Source: Flavobacterium psychrophilum (GTDB lineage Bacteria; Bacteroidota; Bacteroidia; Flavobacteriales; Flavobacteriaceae). Taken from it: DNA of 64,000 bases. Below, in pieces: positions 14,905-21,941 of the stretch. The stretch spans positions 26,743 to 90,742 of the forward strand of contig QFQM01000004.1 of the NCBI GenBank assembly GCA_003243255.1, in the 5' to 3' direction. Under the pieces are notes generated by a model, which worked only from the letters and a program-made list of their open reading frames with translations, searched no databases and was not told the DNA's origin. Numbering within the stretch: position 1 is the stretch's first letter; each line of letters starts with the position of its first letter. The translations under genes and the position numbers were made by a program.

Positions 14905-17190
14905 TTATTCATCTCTTAAACTTGCTTTGTAAAGCTTTAATTCACTCCAGGAGAACTCGTCCCCGAACTTTTCTTTGAGCGCTCCAAGGCCTTCTCCTTC
15001 AAATCCTTTAAAAGCAGCCGCGAGAGCGTTTATTTTATCTTCTGGAAGCATGTCCTCTACTTTTACCTTTCCACCCTGTATAAGGCCTGCAAAATGGCTT
15101 AAAATAGTTGTTTCGGTGAGTTTTCTTACTCGTGCTATATCCTGAACAGACATTTTTTGTAACCAAAGTTCATGCGTTTCCTCCAGCGTAGTCTTTTTAG
15201 GCTCTGTAGATTTTTTCTTTTTCGGGGCATAACGTTCTGCTGCGTAGTCCTCTTCTGGTTCTTCCAGCAGCGAAGCATCGTTATGCTTCATTGTTCCACG
15301 AATAACTTCGATTTTTTTGCTCTTGTAGGATTGTATTTCCGGCGAAACGAGATTTTCACGGCTTATCGGTTTACCTTCGTTCACGATTTCCATTAGGAGT
15401 TTTGATTTCATCAGCCGTATAACTGCTGCGGTCTGATTTTCTTCAAGTTCAGCCAGTTCCTCATAAAATCCTTTGGCTTTGCGGATGCGTTTTACCTCTT
15501 CCATCTTTTCAAAAAGTCCCGTCGCGATAGTATCCATAACGGGGAAAAAATAGTTTACGGCAGCCGTCACCCTTTCATTTACAAATTTCATATCTATTTC
15601 CGGCTGACGAAAAAGCCTGTCTAGCTGCAGCCTGAATTTTTGTGCCGCATCCAGCAATCCGTGAATATTGTTATCCTGGCGGTTAGCCCAGTCACGATAT
15701 CCGGCTTTAAGCGATTTTGGCCCTTCGCTCAGGTAGCTCATCTTGTGGCGTTGCCATTCAGTAGCGAGTTCAGACCAGTCAAAGCTGTTTTTCAGGAAGT
15801 TGGAAATAAAACGTTCGGTTTCCTGCTTGAGTGAATTTTCAAGTTCACCTTCCTCCGCCCTGCCCGCGGCATAATCAATCACATCGGCATCGCTGGAAAT
15901 ACCGTTCATTCGTATTGGAGAAAGCAAAATAAGCCCCTCTAACGAACGCAAACGCGAAAGAGCCACATAGGCCTGCCCAGGCATAAAAACCTGCGATACA
16001 TCCAGCACAGCTTTGTCAAACGTCAGTCCCTGACTCTTGTGAACCGTAATCGCCCATGCCAACTTTAGAGGATAATGCACAAAAGTGCCTAAAACGTCTT
16101 CTTTTATTTCTTTGGTAACCTCGTCAACATAGTAGCGCACGTTTTGCCATTCGTATTTTGTAGCTTCAATGGTTTCATCCTCTTCCGGAAAATGCACGAG
16201 TATCTCTTCATCTGATAACGATTTGATTACGCCTATTTTCCCATTAAAATATTTCTTTTCCGGCGACAGGTCGTTTTTAATGAACATAACCTGGGCGCCC
16301 ACTTTAAGCTTCAGCTCGCTTTCAACAGGATAGATCTTATCCGGAAAATCGCCAACAATTTCGGCATCAAAAGTGAATTGCTTCTCGTCGAGTTCCTCAA
16401 GAGAAGTGGCGTTCATCGCATCAGCCTTGGCGTTATGCGTAGTCAGGGTTATATAACCTGCGTGTTTGGTAGAATCAAAATCAGGCTGTACAAAAGTATT
16501 CAGTACTTTGAGGTCGTTTTGAGTTATAACGTTGTTTCTCAAATTGTTAAGTACATCTATAAAGGTGCTATCCGTTTGCCTATAGATCTTGTCAAGCTCA
16601 ATATACAGCGGAGGATCCTGCTGAACCACATGCGAATGGAAAAAGAATTTGCCCCTGTAATAGTTGCGGAGTACCTCCCACTCCTCATTTTTCACTACCG
16701 GTGGCAGCTGCAAAAGGTCGCCAATGTATAATACCTGAACACCTCCAAACGGAAGGTTTTTCTTACGTACAGAGCGCAGCATAAAATCCATTGCATCAAG
16801 CAAATCAGCACGAAGCATACTTACTTCATCAATAACCAATAACTCAAGATTATTGATAACCGACTGTTTATCAGCACGCATACGGAAATGTCGGCGAAGG
16901 GTATCCTTGTTTTCAAACCGAGCTGTATCAGAAACTTGCGGTGGCTGATTCATGTCCGGTATAAATCCGGCAAACGGAAGTTGGAACATTGAATGTATGG
17001 TTACGCCTCCTGCATTCAATGCTGCAATGCCCGTAGGTGCTACAACCACAACGTTTTTGTGGGTAGTACGGATGATTTCCCTAAGCAGCGTAGTCTTACC
17101 CGTACCTGCTTTTCCGGTAAGAAAAACAGACCTATTTGTCTGATTTATAAAGCGTAAGGCAAAGGAAGCGGCTGTAGAGATGTTTTCCAT
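14905..17190 (-). CDS. PIF1/RecD-like DNA helicase with C-terminal HTH domain
   Basis: A 761-aa superfamily 1 helicase. Walker A is FLTGKAGTGKTTLL at residues 23-36, motif II appears as LLVIDEVSMLRADLLD near 117-132, and the late SF1 motifs as VHKSQGLTFDKAVLD near 385-399 and YVALSRLRSL near 408-417. After about residue 440 comes a linker and then a charged segment with KKKK runs. Residues about 665-725 form a helix-turn-helix/RQC-like domain (ETHELWLQKMSVQDIARVRK). This architecture is common in Bacteroidota. It should unwind DNA 5' to 3'; the pathway is unknown. Confidence 0.88.
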   Translation of the reverse strand: MENISTAASFALRFINQTNRSVFLTGKAGTGKTTLLREIIRTTHKNVVVVAPTGIAALNAGGVTIHSMFQLPFAGFIPDMNQPPQVSDTARFENKDTLRRHFRMRADKQSVINNLELLVIDEVSMLRADLLDAMDFMLRSVRKKNLPFGGVQVLYIGDLLQLPPVVKNEEWEVLRNYYRGKFFFHSHVVQQDPPLYIELDKIYRQTDSTFIDVLNNLRNNVITQNDLKVLNTFVQPDFDSTKHAGYITLTTHNAKADAMNATSLEELDEKQFTFDAEIVGDFPDKIYPVESELKLKVGAQVMFIKNDLSPEKKYFNGKIGVIKSLSDEEILVHFPEEDETIEATKYEWQNVRYYVDEVTKEIKEDVLGTFVHYPLKLAWAITVHKSQGLTFDKAVLDVSQVFMPGQAYVALSRLRSLEGLILLSPIRMNGISSDADVIDYAAGRAEEGELENSLKQETERFISNFLKNSFDWSELATEWQRHKMSYLSEGPKSLKAGYRDWANRQDNNIHGLLDAAQKFRLQLDRLFRQPEIDMKFVNERVTAAVNYFFPVMDTIATGLFEKMEEVKRIRKAKGFYEELAELEENQTAAVIRLMKSKLLMEIVNEGKPISRENLVSPEIQSYKSKKIEVIRGTMKHNDASLLEEPEEDYAAERYAPKKKKSTEPKKTTLEETHELWLQKMSVQDIARVRKLTETTILSHFAGLIQGGKVKVEDMLPEDKINALAAAFKGFEGEGLGALKEKFGDEFSWSELKLYKASLRDE

Positions 17191-17242
17191 GGGGCGTATA
17201 AATTGAAGGTCGAAAATTACGGATTTTTGATCAGACTTTATT

Positions 17243-17276
17243 CCAAAAAAATACCCCCGAAAGATTCAGGGGTATT
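17243..17276 (-). terminator. Intrinsic terminator of the ompH gene
   Basis: AATACCCC (17250-17257) pairs with GGGGTATT (17269-17276). Read on the minus strand the stem is followed by a T-run. It lies just past the ompH stop, before the helicase start. Confidence 0.8.
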
Positions 17277-17295
17277 TATATATCGTTAGAAAAGA

Positions 17296-17883
17296 TTATT
17301 TTTTCTCTTCTTTCTTCTCTTCAGTTTTTGGAGTTTCTTCTTTTTTAGCAGAACCTTTAAACTTGTCGTTCAGCTCTTTAGTTATTTTATCAGTGATATC
17401 ATAACCTTCTTTTGCATACATAATGCTTACTACATCACCTGAACCGTAGATGTAATCATAACCGTTTTTCTTACCGTAATCAGCCACAAATTTCTTGATT
17501 TTGCTAACTAAAGTGTCATTTTTAGGGCCAAATTCATCCTGAAGTTGCTTAAGCATAGCCTCCTGAGAGATTTGAAGCTCCTGGCTTCTTTTCTGAAGTT
17601 CCTGTTGTTTTAGCTGTGCCCACTGCATACCCTTAGTTCTTGCTTCTTCGGCAAAACTGGCACGGTCAAGGTCAAACTGATGTGCTTTAGCCTGAAGTTC
17701 CTGTGCCATCACTTCTCTCTTCGTGTTGCTTTGCGATTCCAGCTCTTTAAATTCTTCAAGATCCTGAACAATTTTGTTGGTATCTACATAAGCCGTTTTT
17801 AAACCTGTACTTGCCGTACCTGCATCTTTGTTACATGAAATTACCGCAAGGGCAAAACCGAATATCAAAAGTGATTTTTTCAT
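17296..17883 (-). CDS. OmpH/Skp-family periplasmic chaperone lipoprotein
   Basis: A 195-aa protein. The lipoprotein signal has lipobox VISC (Cys17). After it, TAYVDTNKIVQDLEEFKELE is the typical Skp/OmpH start. Residues about 50-125 form the long Gln/Glu/Lys-rich coiled coil that makes the arms of the trimer. The C-terminal sheet region reads KNGYDYIYGSGDVVSIMYA. The tail is Lys/Glu-rich. Skp-type proteins hold outer-membrane proteins in the periplasm. Monocistronic, with its own terminator. Confidence 0.88.
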   Translation of the reverse strand: MKKSLLIFGFALAVISCNKDAGTASTGLKTAYVDTNKIVQDLEEFKELESQSNTKREVMAQELQAKAHQFDLDRASFAEEARTKGMQWAQLKQQELQKRSQELQISQEAMLKQLQDEFGPKNDTLVSKIKKFVADYGKKNGYDYIYGSGDVVSIMYAKEGYDITDKITKELNDKFKGSAKKEETPKTEEKKEEKK

Positions 17884-18122
17884 TTTATGATTTAAGTGTT
17901 ATGTTTAAAAATTTTCGTAAAAGTAATAATTAGTTCCCAAGTTCCAAAAAAAGCAGATTTTTAGCATTTTTTTAATGTATAAAGAGAATTTATTAAGCTA
18001 AACTTAACCTATAAGAATCCTCAATCAAAATCGGCTTCAAATAAAGCTCTCTGCTGAACGTTTAAAATTTCCGAACCCAAAGCCATGTCAGTGCTAAGAA
18101 TCGTTAAACACCGCGCTTTATT

Positions 18123-18977
18123 TTAATTTTTGAGCGTTTTTAGCACATAAATATGCGAAGAATACTCAAAATTTTGTTTTGCTTTTAAATTTGAGCGTAA
18201 TCCGATCCAAAATCCTTTGACAAAACTCATTTTCCCGGTTTTATATTTTTCTGATAAAAGGCTCACATAAAAACTGTCAAATTTCATCGGGAAAATTTTT
18301 ACCAGCTGCATATCCTGTTTTCCAAAAAGCAGTTCGATAGCTTTTTTTGAAAAATGCCAAAGGTGTCTCGGCACATCATAAGCCGCCCAAAATTTACCGT
18401 AGTACTTCGCGTCAAAAGATTTATAATTCGGAACAGCAACTATCAAAACACCATCCGGTTTAAGGATTCTTTTTAATTCCGTAATCTGAGCTTCTACATC
18501 GGGCACATGTTCTAATACATGCCACATGGTAATTGCATCAGCAGAATGGTTTGGCATGTCGGCCAGTACGTTAAGAAACTTTACTCCTTTTGACTCTGCA
18601 ATAGATTTTGCCTTTGTGTTTGGCTCAACTCCTACGATGTCCCAACCATTTTTTTGAGCCATAACCAAAAAATCACCGGTTCCGGCACCAATATCGAGCA
18701 ATTTGCCTTTTTTTGGCTGAAATTGCTGCACTAATTTGATTTTATCGCGTAATGCTTTCTGTTTAACGGTATGATACAGCTTTTCAAACAAAGAGCGCTT
18801 TCCATCGGTATGCGAAATATAGTCATCGCTTTCATAATAGCTGCCCAGGTTTTCAGGAGCAGGCTGCGGATATGTTTTTAGTAATTCTAATTCTTCGTCC
18901 AGCAAAAGTTCAAATTTTTCTCCTGAAACAGAATAATCCTGTACTGTCATGTAAACGTTATGTTTTGAAAAATCCAT
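18123..18977 (-). CDS. Class I SAM-dependent methyltransferase
   Basis: A 284-aa enzyme with motif I LLDIGAGTGDFLVMAQ near residues 92-107, the acidic end of strand 2 in VGVEPNT, and motif ADAITMWHVLEHVPD near 147-161. The substrate is unknown. The long C-terminal part after the Rossmann fold (VPRHLWHFSKKAIELLFGK) is seen in methyltransferases of the type found near polysaccharide or quinone pathways, but no such genes are adjacent. Its start overlaps the stop of the lipoprotein gene by one base, so they form an operon with mnmG. Confidence 0.85.
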   Translation of the reverse strand: MDFSKHNVYMTVQDYSVSGEKFELLLDEELELLKTYPQPAPENLGSYYESDDYISHTDGKRSLFEKLYHTVKQKALRDKIKLVQQFQPKKGKLLDIGAGTGDFLVMAQKNGWDIVGVEPNTKAKSIAESKGVKFLNVLADMPNHSADAITMWHVLEHVPDVEAQITELKRILKPDGVLIVAVPNYKSFDAKYYGKFWAAYDVPRHLWHFSKKAIELLFGKQDMQLVKIFPMKFDSFYVSLLSEKYKTGKMSFVKGFWIGLRSNLKAKQNFEYSSHIYVLKTLKN

Positions 18978-19459
18978 TAATAGTTGTTGTATTGGTATTT
19001 TAAATCTCTTAAGTATTTAATAACAATTTTCTGGTAGAGCGAATTATCCGCTAAACAATCCTCATTGTTTTGGTCTATAACCGACATTCCTAAAAAATTG
19101 GCCGACGAACCAATCCTGTTGGGTTCTGTTTCAACAGTACTTACCATAAATTGGGTAAGATCATAATATTTTACCAACTCATCATCGGTGTATAAAAAAA
19201 CTTTAAACCGTACACCTTCAATATCCACATTATACGAAATGTCTTCCGTATAGCCCAAGCCGTATTTTATTACTAAAAATTCTTTGAAAGGCATTTTTGT
19301 CTGATTGTTTTCAAAAAAGAAACAGGTTAAGCCTTTTTCTCTTCCAATAATTTGTTTTCCGTTTTCTAACAGCAGATAGTCGCCTACTTCAACGGTATGC
19401 CTTGGCGTGATGCAACCAGATGTAAGAGCAAAAACCAAAAACAAGAAAAACCCTTTCAT
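18977..19459 (-). CDS. Hypothetical lipoprotein downstream of mnmG
   Basis: 160 aa from the ATG at 19459 (MKGFFLFLVFALTSGC), chosen because it starts a lipoprotein signal with lipobox TSGC. A longer frame from 19501 would add 14 residues encoded partly by the parS-like site. I do not recognise the family. The ATG lies in the loop of a perfect 11-bp hairpin (see 19446-19473), so its translation or transcription may be controlled there. It overlaps the methyltransferase start by one base. Confidence 0.65.
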   Translation of the reverse strand: MKGFFLFLVFALTSGCITPRHTVEVGDYLLLENGKQIIGREKGLTCFFFENNQTKMPFKEFLVIKYGLGYTEDISYNVDIEGVRFKVFLYTDDELVKYYDLTQFMVSTVETEPNRIGSSANFLGMSVIDQNNEDCLADNSLYQKIVIKYLRDLKYQYNNY

Positions 19460-19473
19460 TAAAAAGGGTTTTT
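19446..19473 (-). promoter_or_regulatory. Terminator-like hairpin with a start codon in its loop
   Basis: Minus-strand AAAAACCCTTT (19473-19463), loop TTAATG (19462-19457), AAAGGGTTTTT (19456-19446). The stem is a perfect 11 bp and is followed by T-rich sequence. The ATG in the loop is the start of the lipoprotein gene. It lies 28 nt after the mnmG stop, so it may end mnmG transcripts or gate the next gene. Confidence 0.6.
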
Positions 19474-19478
19474 TATAT

Positions 19479-19494
19479 CGTTCCACGTGAAACA
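19479..19494. promoter_or_regulatory. parS-like site after mnmG
   Basis: CGTTCCACGTGAAACA differs from the B. subtilis parS form TGTTCCACGTGAAACA at one base. It lies 6 nt past the mnmG stop and about 1.9 kb from the cluster at 21.4 kb. Confidence 0.7.
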
Positions 19495-19500
19495 TACTCA

Positions 19501-21372
19501 TTATCGTCCCATATGTATTAAAAGCACCGAAATATCACTTGGCGAAACACCACTAATGCGTGATGCCTGCGAAATAGTAACGGGCCTGATTTTTTTCATT
19601 TTTTCTTTCGCTTCATACGAAAGCGATTTTATCTTATCGTAATCAAAATTATCCGGAATCCTTAAATCTTCAAGTCGGTTAAGCTTATCCGCATTATTTT
19701 TTTCCTTTTCGATGTATCCTGAATATTTTACCTGAATTTCCGCCTGTTCTACAACTTCCCTATCCAGATTGTTCTCTTTGATGTATTCTTGGACTTTTTC
19801 AAACTTAAGAATATCTTCAAGCTCTAATTGCGGACGCGAAAATACTTTAAACATCTTATCAGGTTGCACCATAGGAGAAGAACCTTTTTCTTCCAGTATA
19901 GGATTTGCTTCAGCAACAGAAACACTTGTTTCTTTAAAGAAATTCACAAACGCTTCCGATTCGTCGCGTTTTTTCTCCATTCTTCGCAAACGATCTTCTT
20001 TAGCTAAGCCAATTTCATACGACAAAGGCGTAAGCCTGAAATCAGCATTATCCTGACGAAGTAATGTTCTGTACTCTGCACGCGATGTAAACATACGATA
20101 CGGTTCTTCCGTTCCCTTAGTGATAAGGTCATCCACAAGCACCCCTATATAAGCTTCATTACGTTTTAATATGAAAGGATCTTTTTCCTGCACTTTAAGC
20201 GCAGCATTAATACCGGCCATCAATCCCTGGGCGGCTGCCTCTTCATAACCGGTAGTTCCGTTAATTTGTCCGGCAAAAAACAATCCTTCAACTAATTTAG
20301 TTTCCAGCGTATGCTTTAACTGTGTAGGCGGGAAATAATCATATTCGATAGCATACCCGGGACGGAAGAACTTGACATTCTCAAAACCGGCAACAGAACG
20401 CAATGCTTTAAACTGAACATCCTCCGGGAGGGAGGTTGAAAATCCGTTCACATATACTTCCACCGTGTCCCATCCTTCAGGCTCAACAAAAAGCTGGTGA
20501 CGGTCTTTATCTGCAAAACGGTTAATTTTATCTTCAATCGAAGGACAATATCTTGGCCCCAAACTTTGAATACGGCCATTGAACATCGGAGAACGGTCAA
20601 AACCTTCACGAAGCAAATCATGAACAAGTTCAGACGTGTACGTCATATGACAAGAACGCTGATGCACCAACGGCCTGGTTACATCAGAATAGGAAAACTT
20701 ATCCGGGTTTTCATCTCCGGGTTGCTCAATCATTTTTGAATAATCCAGCGAACGCCCATCCACTCGTGGCGGTGTTCCCGTCTTCATTCTTCCGGAGTCA
20801 AAACCGGCACGAACTAGATCCTCCGTAATACCGTAAGCAGCACTCTCGCCTGCCCTACCTCCGCCAAACTGTTTCTCTCCGATATGGATCAATCCGTTCA
20901 GGAAAGTTCCGTTGGTCAACACAACCGTTTTAGCTTTGATTTCGATTCCAAGCGATGTTCTGATTCCTTTTATCTTCCCATCCTCAATTACAACTCCGGA
21001 AACCATTTCCTGATAAAAATCGAGATTCGGGGTACGCTCCAGCATCAGTCTCCACTCTTCAGCAAAACGCATCCTGTCGCTTTGCACACGCGGACTCCAC
21101 ATTGCAGGACCCTTTGATTTGTTCAGCATTCTAAACTGAATTGCCGTCTTATCAGACACAATTCCTGAATACCCACCAAGGGCATCAATCTCACGCACAA
21201 TCTGTCCTTTTGCAATTCCGCCCATGGCAGGATTGCATGACATCTGCGCTATGTTTTGCAGACTCATTGTTACAAGCAGCGTTTTGCTGCCCATGTTTGC
21301 AGCAGCAGCAGCAGCCTCAGAACCGGCGTGCCCCGCACCCACAACAATTACATCATATACTTCGTTAAACAT
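19501..21372 (-). CDS. mnmG: tRNA uridine-5-carboxymethylaminomethyl modification enzyme MnmG
   Basis: A 623-aa FAD-dependent enzyme that with MnmE modifies U34 of tRNAs. The start is ATG 21372 (MFNEVYDVIVVGAGHAGSEA); a longer frame would begin with GTG inside a parS-like palindrome. The FAD-binding VVGAGHAGSEAA is at residues 10-21. Other family signatures are MSCNPAMGGIAKGQIVREID near 47-66, FRPGYAIEYDYF and EEAAAQGLMAGINAA. Length is normal. mnmG (gidA) sits near the replication origin and parS in many bacteria, which agrees with the surrounding palindromes. Confidence 0.97.
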   Translation of the reverse strand: MFNEVYDVIVVGAGHAGSEAAAAAANMGSKTLLVTMSLQNIAQMSCNPAMGGIAKGQIVREIDALGGYSGIVSDKTAIQFRMLNKSKGPAMWSPRVQSDRMRFAEEWRLMLERTPNLDFYQEMVSGVVIEDGKIKGIRTSLGIEIKAKTVVLTNGTFLNGLIHIGEKQFGGGRAGESAAYGITEDLVRAGFDSGRMKTGTPPRVDGRSLDYSKMIEQPGDENPDKFSYSDVTRPLVHQRSCHMTYTSELVHDLLREGFDRSPMFNGRIQSLGPRYCPSIEDKINRFADKDRHQLFVEPEGWDTVEVYVNGFSTSLPEDVQFKALRSVAGFENVKFFRPGYAIEYDYFPPTQLKHTLETKLVEGLFFAGQINGTTGYEEAAAQGLMAGINAALKVQEKDPFILKRNEAYIGVLVDDLITKGTEEPYRMFTSRAEYRTLLRQDNADFRLTPLSYEIGLAKEDRLRRMEKKRDESEAFVNFFKETSVSVAEANPILEEKGSSPMVQPDKMFKVFSRPQLELEDILKFEKVQEYIKENNLDREVVEQAEIQVKYSGYIEKEKNNADKLNRLEDLRIPDNFDYDKIKSLSYEAKEKMKKIRPVTISQASRISGVSPSDISVLLIHMGR

Positions 21373-21385
21373 TTTTATTCTCCTT

Positions 21386-21401
21386 TGTTCCACGTGGAAC
21401 G
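21386..21401. promoter_or_regulatory. parS-like palindrome 1 of 4
   Basis: TGTTCCACGTGGAACG; the inner 14 bp (21387-21400) are a perfect palindrome. It lies 14 nt upstream of the mnmG ATG. The form TGTTCCACGTGGAACA is a known chromosomal parS sequence in Pseudomonas. Confidence 0.75.
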
Positions 21402-21434
21402 CTAAAAATTGCTAAAAAAATTTCGCCAAGCAGT

Positions 21435-21452
21435 ACGTTCCACGTGGAACGT
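21435..21452. promoter_or_regulatory. parS-like palindrome 2 of 4
   Basis: ACGTTCCACGTGGAACGT, an 18-bp perfect palindrome. Its centre lies 50 bp from site 1. Confidence 0.75.
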
Positions 21453-21479
21453 TCAAGACTTTCGGCTTTAAAATCGAAA

Positions 21480-21495
21480 CGTTCCACGTGGAACA
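21480..21495. promoter_or_regulatory. parS-like palindrome 3 of 4
   Basis: CGTTCCACGTGGAACA with a perfect 14-bp core. Its centre lies 44 bp from site 2. Confidence 0.75.
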
Positions 21496-21521
21496 TAACG
21501 AAATTTTATGAGCGGTTTAAT

Positions 21522-21941
21522 CTACTGTTCCACGTGGAACAGCTTCATTTTCTCTTCTTCCTTAGAACGCATAACTGTAGAATCCTCTTCCGACTTGTCT
21601 TTGTAACCACAGTAATGAAGAACACCATGAGCCATAACCCTGCGCAATTCATCAGCAAAAGAAACGCCATAATCAGCGGCATTATCCTTAACGCGCTCTA
21701 CAGAAATGAATATATCACCGCTTATAAGATTACCCATTGTATAGTCAAAACTGATAATATCAGTAAGCGTATCGTGATCTAAGAACTCTATGTTTTTTTG
21801 TAAAAGGTATTCATCATCACAGAATATGTAATTGATTTCACCTTCGGTTTTATCTTCTGATTCTATAACCTCAGAAATCCACTCTTCATATCTGGCTTCA
21901 TCCTGAAGCTCAAAATCGGTCTCGTAATTAAAACTAATCAT
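21522..21941 (-). CDS. ybeY: Endoribonuclease YbeY (16S rRNA maturation)
   Basis: A 139-aa metal-dependent RNase that matures 16S rRNA and acts in ribosome quality control. The metal motif AHGVLHYCGYKDKSEED lies near residues 108-124; the two His of HGVLH are present and the third ligand position reads K rather than H, as I believe is usual in Bacteroidota. The last six codons coincide with a parS-like palindrome, so the C-terminal LFHVEQ may be shaped by DNA function. The start overlaps the DUF4175 stop by 8 nt. Confidence 0.92.
   Translation of the reverse strand: MISFNYETDFELQDEARYEEWISEVIESEDKTEGEINYIFCDDEYLLQKNIEFLDHDTLTDIISFDYTMGNLISGDIFISVERVKDNAADYGVSFADELRRVMAHGVLHYCGYKDKSEEDSTVMRSKEEEKMKLFHVEQ
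21525..21542. promoter_or_regulatory. parS-like palindrome 4 of 4, inside ybeY
   Basis: CTGTTCCACGTGGAACAG, an 18-bp perfect palindrome whose centre lies 46 bp from site 3. It encodes the last six residues of YbeY (LFHVEQ) and is followed directly by its TAG stop. Confidence 0.75.

Noticed and set aside
15293..15306. Half site GTTCCACGAATAAC in the helicase gene
   Set aside because: The right half and the central CACGTG are not kept.
21373..21393. GTG start of mnmG at 21393
   Set aside because: It lies in the parS-like palindrome and adds residues not typical of MnmG; ATG 21372 begins the conserved N-terminus.
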